This document shows, piece by piece, positions 33,044 through 40,121 of a stretch of 64,000 bases of DNA (positions are counted from its first letter, which is position 1; each line of letters begins with the position of its first letter). The DNA is taken from positions 4,479,001 to 4,543,000 of the forward strand of contig NZ_CP041046.1 in NCBI RefSeq assembly GCF_006385595.1. The letters run 5' to 3'. Made by a program: the position numbers and the translations under genes. The notes beneath the pieces are model-generated. The model saw nothing but the letters and a program-made list of their open reading frames with translations. It made no database searches and was not told the origin of the DNA. The DNA comes from Luteibacter pinisoli (lineage in GTDB: Bacteria > Pseudomonadota > Gammaproteobacteria > Xanthomonadales > Rhodanobacteraceae).

Positions 33044-34570
33044 TTAGTGGCCCGAGGCGGCGGGGCCGGCCTTGGCCGCGAACGGTGGCTTGGCCAGCCA
33101 GACCACGAAGATCAGCCCGAGGAACACGAAACCGAGCATGTAGAAGACCTCGTTGAACGAGATCTGGTACGCCTGGTTGGTGATCATCGCGTTGACCGAC
33201 GACGCGGCGTACTGCGAGTCGCCGTGGCCGATCTGGGTCAGTGCCTGGGTCGTGTTGGGATTGAACGGGGTGAAGTTCTCCGCCAGGCGCTCGTGGTGGA
33301 CGATCGCGCGGTGGTCCCACAGGAACGTGGTGAGCGAGGCGGCGAAACTGCCGCCCAGCGTACGCAGGAACGTCGCCAGGCCCGAACCCGCCGCAATCTC
33401 ACGCGGCTGCAGGTCGGAGAGCAGGATGCTCAGCACCGGCATGAAGAACAACGCCACACCCAGGCCCTGGATCAGCTGGACCATCGCGACACTGTAGAAG
33501 TCGATGTCCAGGTAGAAGTCAGAGCGCATGAAGCAGGTCGCGCCCATCACCAGGAACGCACCGGAGGCCAGCACGCGCAGGTCGAACTTGTGCGCGTAAC
33601 GGCCCACGAAGGGCGTGAGGATCACCGGCAGGATACCCAGCGGCGCCGCGGCGAAGCCCGCCCACGTCGAGGTGTAGCCGACGTTGCGTTGCAACCACTG
33701 CGGCACGAGCAGGCCGATGGCGAAGAACGCCGCGTAGGCCAGCACCAGGCACAAGGTGCCCATGCGGAAGTTCCGGTGTCGGAACAGCCGCAGGTTCACG
33801 ATCGGGTCCTTGTCGGTGAGTTCCCAGATCAGGAACACGGCCAGGCCGATGGCGGCGATGATCGCGGTGACGATGATGAACGGCGAGGAGAACCAGTCTT
33901 CATCGTTGCCCTTGTCGAGCACCACCTGCAGTGCACCCACGCCGATGATCAGCGTGATCAGGCCCACGTAATCCACCTTGGGCTTCTCGGTGACTTCCGG
34001 GCGGCCCTTCATCTGGTTCGCCACGACGAAGCTGGCAAAGATGCCGATCGGCACGTTGATGAAGAAGATCCACGGCCAGGTGTAGTTGTCCGTGATCCAG
34101 CCACCCAGGATCGGGCCGGCGATCGGCGCCACCACCGTCACCATCGCCAGCAGCGCGAGGGCCATGCCTCGTTTCGCCGGTGGATAGATCGAGATCAGCA
34201 GCGACTGGGTGATCGGGTACATCGGGCCTGCCACCGCGCCCTGGATGGCGCGGAACAGGATCAGCATGGTCATGCTCTGCGCGATACCGCACAGGAACGA
34301 GGCCAGGGAGAACAGCAGCGTCGCCCACACGAACAGCTTGGTTTCGCCAAACCGTCGCGTGAGGAAGCCGGTGAGCGGCAGCGCGATGGCGTTGCTGACC
34401 GCGAACGACGTGATCACCCAGGTGCTCTGGTTGGAGCTGACACCCAGGTTGCCCGCGATCGTCGGCAGCGACACGTTCGCAATCGTTGTGTCGAGCACCT
34501 GCATGAAGGTCGCGAGCGACAAGCCGACCGTGGACAGTGCCAGATTGGGCGGTCGAAATTCGGTGCTCAT
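33044..34570 (-). CDS. emrB: DHA2-family multidrug efflux permease (EmrB-like)
   Basis: Inner-membrane drug:H+ antiporter of 508 residues with 14 membrane segments. Family motifs are FMQVLDTTIANVSLPTIAG in the first helix, STWVITSFAVSNAIALPLTGFL, and the motif-C region PIAGPILGGWITDNYTWPWIFFINVP. The ATG at 34570 lies four bases after the emrA stop; a longer frame to 34603 is rejected since EmrB proteins start here. It is the final gene of the marR-OMF-emrA-emrB operon, which builds a tripartite pump. Substrates, typically hydrophobic uncouplers and antibiotics, are inferred from the family. Confidence 0.94.
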   Translation of the reverse strand: MSTEFRPPNLALSTVGLSLATFMQVLDTTIANVSLPTIAGNLGVSSNQSTWVITSFAVSNAIALPLTGFLTRRFGETKLFVWATLLFSLASFLCGIAQSMTMLILFRAIQGAVAGPMYPITQSLLISIYPPAKRGMALALLAMVTVVAPIAGPILGGWITDNYTWPWIFFINVPIGIFASFVVANQMKGRPEVTEKPKVDYVGLITLIIGVGALQVVLDKGNDEDWFSSPFIIVTAIIAAIGLAVFLIWELTDKDPIVNLRLFRHRNFRMGTLCLVLAYAAFFAIGLLVPQWLQRNVGYTSTWAGFAAAPLGILPVILTPFVGRYAHKFDLRVLASGAFLVMGATCFMRSDFYLDIDFYSVAMVQLIQGLGVALFFMPVLSILLSDLQPREIAAGSGLATFLRTLGGSFAASLTTFLWDHRAIVHHERLAENFTPFNPNTTQALTQIGHGDSQYAASSVNAMITNQAYQISFNEVFYMLGFVFLGLIFVVWLAKPPFAAKAGPAASGH

Positions 34571-34574
34571 CGGA

Positions 34575-35789
34575 TTACTTCGGAGCCTTCTGCTGCTCGG
34601 CACCCTCGCCGGCAGAAGCGTTTTCGTGGATCACGCGGGTGATGTCGAGGTCGGCATCGGCCAGCTGCTTGTCGTAGACCGTGGTCGAGAACTCCGGCTT
34701 GGTCGGCGCCTGCTGCGAGAGCAGCGCACCGCTCTGGTCGTGCAGCGAGACGGTGACCTTGGTCGACAGGCCCAGGCGCAGCGGCTTCTCTTCCAGCTGC
34801 TTCGGCTCGGTGAAGACGACGCGGACCGGCACGCGCTGGACGATCTTGATCCAGTTACCCGTGGCGTTCTGCGCCGGCAGGATCGAGAACGCGCTGCCGC
34901 TGCCCACGCCGAGGCTACGCACCTTGGCCTTGTAGACAACGCTGCTGCCGTAGACGTCGGCGGTGACATCCACCGGCTGGCCGATGCGCATCTTGGTCAG
35001 CTGGGTTTCCTTGAAGTTGGCGTCGATCCAGACTTCGTGCAGCGGCACCACGGCCATCAGGGCCGCGCCCGGCTGGACGCGCTGGCCGACCTGCACGCTG
35101 CGCTTGGCGACGTAACCGTCCACCGGCGCGAGCAGGGTGGAACGCACCGAATCGAGGTAGGCCGAACGCAGCTTGGCGGCGGCGGCACGTACGTCCGGAT
35201 GCGAGGCGACGACGGTGTCGTCCACCAGCACCTTGCTGCTGCTGTAGGACTGCTTCGCCGAGGACAGCGCGCTTTCCGCGGAGACCAGGGTGTCCTGCGC
35301 GTGCGACAGTTCTTCGGCCGAGATCGCACCGGACTTGGCGAGGTCACGACGACGGTTGAAGTCGGCGCGGGCGCGGTCGACGGCGGTCTGGCGCACCGAG
35401 ACATCGGCCTGCGCCGAGGTCACGTTGTTGTACAGGCCACGCACGCGGCGCACGGTGTTGGCGAGGTTGGCGCGTGCGCTTTCCAGGGCCACTTCGGCGT
35501 CGCTCGGGTCGAGCTTCACCAGCACGTCGCCCTGGTGGACGAGGTCGCCGTCGTCGGCGCCGATCGAGGTGACCGTGCCGGCGATCTGCGGGGTGATCTG
35601 CACGACGTTGCCGTTGACGTAGGCGTCGTCGGTATCTTCATACCAGCGGCCGTCCACGAAGTACCACACCGTCCAGGCAATGGCGGCCAGGACAATGATG
35701 AGCACGAGCAGCTTGAGGAAGAAGCCGCGACGGCTCTTCGGCGGTGGCGCCACGGTGGCGCCGGTCGGAGCGATGGTTTCTTGAGACAT
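34575..35789 (-). CDS. emrA: Membrane fusion protein of tripartite efflux pump (EmrA-like)
   Basis: Periplasmic adaptor of 404 residues. An N-terminal cytoplasmic stretch rich in Pro and Arg is followed by one membrane anchor at about 26-48, the biotinyl-lipoyl half motif (DTDDAYVNGNVVQITPQIAGTV), a long alpha-helical hairpin (about 95-200), the second lipoyl half with LLAPVDGYVAKRSVQVGQ and a beta-barrel domain. This is the EmrA/HlyD layout. It links EmrB to the outer-membrane factor encoded just upstream. Confidence 0.94.
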   Translation of the reverse strand: MSQETIAPTGATVAPPPKSRRGFFLKLLVLIIVLAAIAWTVWYFVDGRWYEDTDDAYVNGNVVQITPQIAGTVTSIGADDGDLVHQGDVLVKLDPSDAEVALESARANLANTVRRVRGLYNNVTSAQADVSVRQTAVDRARADFNRRRDLAKSGAISAEELSHAQDTLVSAESALSSAKQSYSSSKVLVDDTVVASHPDVRAAAAKLRSAYLDSVRSTLLAPVDGYVAKRSVQVGQRVQPGAALMAVVPLHEVWIDANFKETQLTKMRIGQPVDVTADVYGSSVVYKAKVRSLGVGSGSAFSILPAQNATGNWIKIVQRVPVRVVFTEPKQLEEKPLRLGLSTKVTVSLHDQSGALLSQQAPTKPEFSTTVYDKQLADADLDITRVIHENASAGEGAEQQKAPK

Positions 35790-35813
35790 CGTGATGTGCC
35801 TTGGAAAGTGTTC

Positions 35814-37265
35814 TTAAGGAGTGGTGGCGGCGGCGACGGGCTGGTCGCCGGCTTCGGGGCGGAAGCCGCCACCGAGCGCCTGGATAAGCTGGACCGAGAC
35901 ATCCACCTGCTGCGCGCGCAGGCCGACGAGGCGCTGTTCGGCGAGCAGCAGCTGCTGGCGAACGACGAGCGACTCGAGGTAGCTGCCGACACCGGCCTTG
36001 TAGCGCTGCTGTGAGAGGTCGTAGGCCTGCTGCGCGGCGTCGTGCGCGCGCTGCTGGGCCTGCACCTGCGCACCGAGCGTGTCGAGGCCGGCCAGGTCGT
36101 CGGCCACTTCGTTCAGCGCGCCGACCAGGGTCTGGTTGTACTGCGCCACGGCGAGGTCGTACTGCGCATCCTTGCCCGACAGGTTGGCGCGGCGACGGCC
36201 GCCGTCGTAGATCGGCAGGCTGATCGCCGGCAGCACCTGCCAGAAGCGAGCGCTCGCGGCGAACAGGTTGTCCGAACCGCTGGCCACCTGCGCGGCGAGG
36301 ATGCCGAGGCTGACGTTCGGCAGGAACTCCTTCTTCGCCGAATCGATGTCCTTCGATGCCGCTTCCACGCGCCAGCGCGCGGCGACGAGGTCGGCGCGAT
36401 GGCCGAGCAGGTCGGCCGGCACGTTGGCCGGCACGGCCACGGCCGACGGCGACAGCGTGCTCGGGCGATCGATGGCGAGGCCGCGGTCCGGGCCTTTGCC
36501 CAGCAGCATGGCCAGCTGCGTGCGCGCGGTGTCGATCGCGCGCTGCGCCACCGCCATCTCGCGCTCGGCGGAAGCGACTTCCGTATCGGCCTGCTTCACC
36601 TGGATCTGGTTGTCCACGCCGGCGGCGACGCGCTGGCGGGTCAGGGTGCTGGACGAACGGCTGCGATCCAGCTCGGCCTTGGCCACGTCCATCTGGTCGA
36701 ACGCGTAGCCCAGCTGCACGTAGGCGCGGGCGACGTTGGTCGAGATTTCGATTCGGGCGGCGCGGGCATCCACTTCGGCGGCGCGCTGCGAGCCGACGGC
36801 GGCCTCGAACGCGTCACGCTTGCCGCCCCACAGGTCGAGGTCCCAGTTGAAGTTGCCGTAGCCGTACTTCGTGGTGCTGAAGTGGCCGCCCAGCGGGGCG
36901 GGGAACACCGTGGCCGGCAGGTGCGCGCCGGCCACGCCGCCGCCCACGTTGAAGGTGGGCGTGCGGTCGGCGTCGGCCGCGCCGGACTGGGCCTGCGCCT
37001 GGCGCACGCGGGCGTCGGCCGCGGCCAGGTTCGGGTTGTCCTTCAGCGCTTCGTCGATCAGGGCGGAGAGGCGGGCATCGCCCAGGCCCGTCCACCAGTC
37101 GGCGGCCGGCCACGCCGACGGGGCATCGCCCCGGGCAAGGCTCTTCTCGGCGTGGAGGGTGGCCGGCTCGTTCAGGTGGCCCTGCGGTTCCAGTCCGCGG
37201 CTGGTGACACAGCCGGAAAGAACGAAGGCGGCACCGATGGCCGCCACGAGAGTGTGCAGACGCAT
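35814..37265 (-). CDS. Outer membrane efflux lipoprotein (NodT/OprM family)
   Basis: TolC-like exit duct of 483 residues. The signal MRLHTLVAAIGAAFVLSGC ends in a lipobox, so Cys-19 should be lipidated. Two OEP repeats follow, with the typical LIDEALKDNPNLAAADARVRQAQAQ near residue 70 and a second helical repeat from about 270. It is 23 bases downstream of the marR gene and 24 upstream of emrA, so the operon encodes the full pump. Confidence 0.93.
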   Translation of the reverse strand: MRLHTLVAAIGAAFVLSGCVTSRGLEPQGHLNEPATLHAEKSLARGDAPSAWPAADWWTGLGDARLSALIDEALKDNPNLAAADARVRQAQAQSGAADADRTPTFNVGGGVAGAHLPATVFPAPLGGHFSTTKYGYGNFNWDLDLWGGKRDAFEAAVGSQRAAEVDARAARIEISTNVARAYVQLGYAFDQMDVAKAELDRSRSSSTLTRQRVAAGVDNQIQVKQADTEVASAEREMAVAQRAIDTARTQLAMLLGKGPDRGLAIDRPSTLSPSAVAVPANVPADLLGHRADLVAARWRVEAASKDIDSAKKEFLPNVSLGILAAQVASGSDNLFAASARFWQVLPAISLPIYDGGRRRANLSGKDAQYDLAVAQYNQTLVGALNEVADDLAGLDTLGAQVQAQQRAHDAAQQAYDLSQQRYKAGVGSYLESLVVRQQLLLAEQRLVGLRAQQVDVSVQLIQALGGGFRPEAGDQPVAAATTP

Positions 37266-37288
37266 GCGTTTTGCCTCAGGTTTCTAGA

Positions 37289-37750
37289 TCAGTTTTTTTC
37301 GCGCAGCGCGGTGAGGACGCGCTGCAGGTAATCGATGAGCTGGCTGCGTTCGTTCGCGGCGAGGTCTTTCTGCGCGCGCTCGAGCGTGGCGACATTGCTT
37401 TCGTGCAGGTGGCGCCACAGCGCCAGCCCCGCTTCGGTCAGTTCGATGCGCAGCGCGCGCCGGTCCTGTTCGTGCGGCTGGCGACGCAGGTAGCCCTTGG
37501 CTTCCAGCTGGTCCAGCTGCCGGGTCATCGCCCCGCCGTCCAGATCCACCGCACGGGCCAGTTCGGTGGCCGTCATCGGCCCCGCGTACGCCAGCCGCTT
37601 GAGTACGTGGAACTGGGTGAACTTGAGGTCGGCCCCCTGGGCGGCCAGGTCGGCCTCGATGGCCCGGACGATCTCGCCGCGCACCATGCCGATGAGGGCA
37701 CCCAGGCTGTCTCGGCCATCAGGCGACGTGGGGCACGGAGAAGTATTCAT
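37289..37750 (-). CDS. MarR-family repressor of the efflux operon
   Basis: A 153-residue winged-helix regulator: FTQFHVLKRLAYAGPMTATELARAV, LDGGAMTRQLDQLEAKGYL (recognition helix) and RRQPHEQDRRALRIELTEAG (wing). The ATG at 37750 starts the conserved core; the open frame to 38011 is an extension without support. The ATG lies only seven bases past a good -10, so its mRNA may be leaderless. As first gene of the efflux operon it most likely represses its own promoter and is released by pump substrates. Confidence 0.92.
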   Translation of the reverse strand: MNTSPCPTSPDGRDSLGALIGMVRGEIVRAIEADLAAQGADLKFTQFHVLKRLAYAGPMTATELARAVDLDGGAMTRQLDQLEAKGYLRRQPHEQDRRALRIELTEAGLALWRHLHESNVATLERAQKDLAANERSQLIDYLQRVLTALREKN

Positions 37751-37757
37751 GCCACAT

Positions 37758-37785
37758 ATTCTATTGCCCCAAAGATAGTTGTCAA
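37758..37785 (-). promoter_or_regulatory. Promoter of the marR-efflux operon
   Basis: TTGACA (37785-37780), 16-base spacer, TAGAAT (37763-37758): a near-consensus sigma-70 promoter on the minus strand. Transcription should begin within a few bases of the marR ATG. Imperfectly related AT-rich motifs (GCCACATATT near 37751, GGCATATATT near 37802) flank it and may be MarR sites. Confidence 0.75.
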
Positions 37786-37826
37786 GGCAAATATGCTGGT
37801 GGCATATATTTACAAGTGAAGCGGCC

Positions 37827-38069
37827 CTACTCCTCGTCGGCCAGCAGGGCCGCCAGCGCTGGGTCGCGCACGCTGAAAAGATCGAAAATGCCGAGGGCCC
37901 GCAGGGTCGGCAGCTGGGCGAGGAGGCGGGGTTCCAGGCGGCGGCGCTGCTCTTCAGGCGTTGTGCCATCCAGCATCGCGTGGGCGCAGGCGACAAACGT
38001 GACCAGGGCATCGCCCGCGGCGGTGTCCTCGTGGAGTTCGCTAAAATCGGTGGTAACCAGACGGATCAT
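37827..38069 (-). CDS. Small hypothetical protein, 80 residues
   Basis: No family recognised. The ATG at 38069 has GGAGAT five bases upstream, a good ribosome site, and the frame is open over 80 codons. The product is a soluble, Leu- and acid-rich sequence with LVTFVACAHAML and an Arg-rich centre (PEEQRRRLEPRLL). It lies between the efflux operon and the divergent AraC gene. It could be a real small cytoplasmic protein; conservation cannot be judged here. Confidence 0.5.
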   Translation of the reverse strand: MIRLVTTDFSELHEDTAAGDALVTFVACAHAMLDGTTPEEQRRRLEPRLLAQLPTLRALGIFDLFSVRDPALAALLADEE

Positions 38070-38122
38070 GGGGATCTCCGGCGTCGGTGTCCCCCCTCGC
38101 GGGCTGTCGGCGGATGCCGCGC

Positions 38123-38163
38123 GGGGACAGTTACTTGGGGATGCAAATGTTATACATGTCCCC
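38123..38163. promoter_or_regulatory. Inverted repeats upstream of the AraC-family gene
   Basis: GGGGACA (38123-38129) and TGTCCCC (38157-38163) form 7-base arms. A smaller palindrome ATGTTATACAT (38147-38157) lies inside. The interval between the 80-residue gene and the AraC gene is AT-richer than its surroundings and is probably the promoter of one or both. Confidence 0.4.
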
Positions 38164-38213
38164 TATCGGCCTGATATCGTCATCGGGCCAATTAGTGTCG
38201 AGATTCGGCCATT

Positions 38214-39005
38214 ATGGATAAAGAAGCCTTCCACGAGATGTTCGACCGGGCCGATGGTCCGTCCCTGCTCGCCTATGCGGCGGAGCGGGATACGGCGCTG
38301 CTCGAGATCGACTGGCACAGCCACGTGCGTGGCCAGTTTTTCTATGTTGAACAGGGCCTTATCATCACCCGCACGGATCGCGGCACCTACCTGCTGCCGC
38401 CGCACCGTGCCGGCTGGATGCCACCCGGCCTGCTGCATACGGTGAGTATTTCGGGCCCGAGCCGGGCCTGGGGCGTATTCGTCTCGCCGGATGCGGCGCG
38501 TGGCCTGCCGGAGCATGCCTGCGTCGTCGGCGTCGATGACGTCTTCCGCGCCGTCGTCAAACGCGCGGCCACGTGGGCGCCGGATGCGCCGATGACACCG
38601 GAGCGCGAGCGCCTGCTCGCGGTGCTGCTCGACGAGATCCGCCACGCACCAGTGGAGCGCATGCACCTGCCCATGCCGACCGATCGCCGGTTGCGCCGCG
38701 TGGCCATGGCGATGATCGAACACCCGGAAGACACCCGCGGCATCGAGGACTGGGCCAGCTGGGCGGGCCTGTCCGTGCGCACGCTCACCCGGCTGTTCCG
38801 CGAGGAAACCCAGTGCAGCGTGGCGCAGTGGCGGCAGCATGCGCGGCTCACCCGCGCGCTGGAACGGCTGGCCGAAGGCGAGGCCGTGGCGACCATCGCC
38901 GATTCCCTGGGCTATGCCACGCCCAGCGCATTCGTCGCCATGTTCCGCAAGGCCTTCGGCGATACGCCGGGACGCTACCTCTCGCGCCAGGCCTCGGCGG
39001 CCTGA
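38214..39005 (+). CDS. AraC-family transcriptional regulator with cupin sensor domain
   Basis: A 263-residue regulator. The N-terminal cupin (about residues 25-110: WHSHVRGQFFYVEQGL, YLLPPHRAGWMPPGLLHTV) binds an unknown ligand; the C-terminal double helix-turn-helix (about 155-255) includes LSVRTLTRLFREETQCSVAQWRQHARL and AFVAMFRKAFGDTPGRYLS. The layout is that of NimR/YeaM-like regulators, which often control a neighbouring exporter. No exporter gene is adjacent on this strand; the EamA and EmrB genes are distant. The target is therefore unknown. Confidence 0.9.
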   Translation: MDKEAFHEMFDRADGPSLLAYAAERDTALLEIDWHSHVRGQFFYVEQGLIITRTDRGTYLLPPHRAGWMPPGLLHTVSISGPSRAWGVFVSPDAARGLPEHACVVGVDDVFRAVVKRAATWAPDAPMTPERERLLAVLLDEIRHAPVERMHLPMPTDRRLRRVAMAMIEHPEDTRGIEDWASWAGLSVRTLTRLFREETQCSVAQWRQHARLTRALERLAEGEAVATIADSLGYATPSAFVAMFRKAFGDTPGRYLSRQASAA

Positions 39006-39012
39006 CGAAGGC

Positions 39013-39339
39013 TCAGTCGACCACGGGCTTGCACATCCACAGGCCTTCGAAGCTAAACGGCTCGCCCGTGGCCCGCGCGACAACCTCCACGGCGACGCGG
39101 CCGTAGGTCCAGCCGTCGTGCTGGCCCGTCTCGCCGATGTCGTGGCAGCTGGTCATCCGCTCGTACGTGCCGGTCTCGGCGTGGGTCATCTCCGCCTCGT
39201 CCTGCCGGCACTGCGCCAGCGCCTCTTCGTGCGACGGGAAGTGATGGTTGCCGAAGACGTAGCGTTCGTCCGAGCAGTGCGTGGCGGCAAACGCCGGCGA
39301 GGCGCTCAGGCAGAGCAGGGCGGCGGGAAAAAGGCGCAT
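39013..39339 (-). CDS. Hypothetical exported protein
   Basis: A 108-residue secreted protein with a signal peptide (MRLFPAALLCLSASPAFA). The mature part has four Cys (CSDERY, AQCRQD, SCHD, MCKPV), suggesting two disulphide bonds, and no recognised domain. The ATG at 39339 with GGAG upstream gives a clean signal peptide; an earlier ATG at 39357 would add six residues. Convergent with the AraC gene, eight bases apart. Confidence 0.68.
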   Translation of the reverse strand: MRLFPAALLCLSASPAFAATHCSDERYVFGNHHFPSHEEALAQCRQDEAEMTHAETGTYERMTSCHDIGETGQHDGWTYGRVAVEVVARATGEPFSFEGLWMCKPVVD

Positions 39340-39422
39340 GGGTGGCTCCGGTTCCAACGGGGACCGAGCAGCCTGCGGGGGCGCACCCCCGAATGGAATA
39401 CGAATAGTCTGAGAAATGCGGC

Positions 39423-40121
39423 TTACTGTGCCGGAAAGCGGTATCCCACCCCGGGTTCCGTCTTCAGCCAGCGTGGCGCGGACGCATCGTCACTGAGCTT
39501 CTGGCGCAGCTTGCCCATCACGATGCGCAGGTAATGCGTGTCCTGCACGTGGGTCGGTCCCCAGATATCGCGCAGGATCTGCTGCTGGCTCACGACGCGG
39601 CCGGGATGGCGCACGAGCATGGAGAGCACCGCGAACTCCTTGCGGGTGAGGGTGACGGGCACCGTATCGAGGAAGACCTCGCGCCGGGCCAGGTCCACCA
39701 CGAGCGAGCCATCGTCGTAGCGCACGGGGGCATCGGCCTGCCTGGCCTTCGCGCCCTGGCGCAGCAGCACGCGCAGGCGCGCCATCAGCTCCTGGATGCC
39801 GAAGGGCTTGGTCACGTAGTCGTTCGCGCCATGGTCGAGCGCCTTCACCTTCTCGGTTTCCGCATCGCGTACGGACAGCATGAGCACCGGCACCTGGGTC
39901 CACGTGCGCAGCTCGCGCAGCACGTCGTGGCCTTCCATGTCGGGCAGGCCGATGTCGAGCACGACCACGTCCGGTGATTGCGTCGCGGCCAGGCCGAGCC
40001 CTTCGGCGCCGGTCGCGGCAAGCACCACCTGGTAACCCTCGGCACGCAGGCCGATATCGAGGAAGCGGCGGATCTGCGCTTCGTCGTCGATCACCAGGAC
40101 ACGGGGGGCGGCGGGATTCAT
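39423..40121 (-). CDS. kdpE: KdpE response regulator
   Basis: OmpR-family DNA-binding regulator of 232 residues that activates kdp genes. The receiver domain occupies residues 1-120 (VLVIDDEAQIRRFL; phospho-acceptor Asp in VVVLDIGLPDMEG; the switch Lys in DYVTKPFG). The winged helix covers 135-230 (LTRKEFAVLSMLVRHPGRVV, HYLRIVMGKLRQKL). Its ATG overlaps the kdpD stop by four bases, showing coupling. It is the last gene of the kdp operon. Confidence 0.96.
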   Translation of the reverse strand: MNPAAPRVLVIDDEAQIRRFLDIGLRAEGYQVVLAATGAEGLGLAATQSPDVVVLDIGLPDMEGHDVLRELRTWTQVPVLMLSVRDAETEKVKALDHGANDYVTKPFGIQELMARLRVLLRQGAKARQADAPVRYDDGSLVVDLARREVFLDTVPVTLTRKEFAVLSMLVRHPGRVVSQQQILRDIWGPTHVQDTHYLRIVMGKLRQKLSDDASAPRWLKTEPGVGYRFPAQ

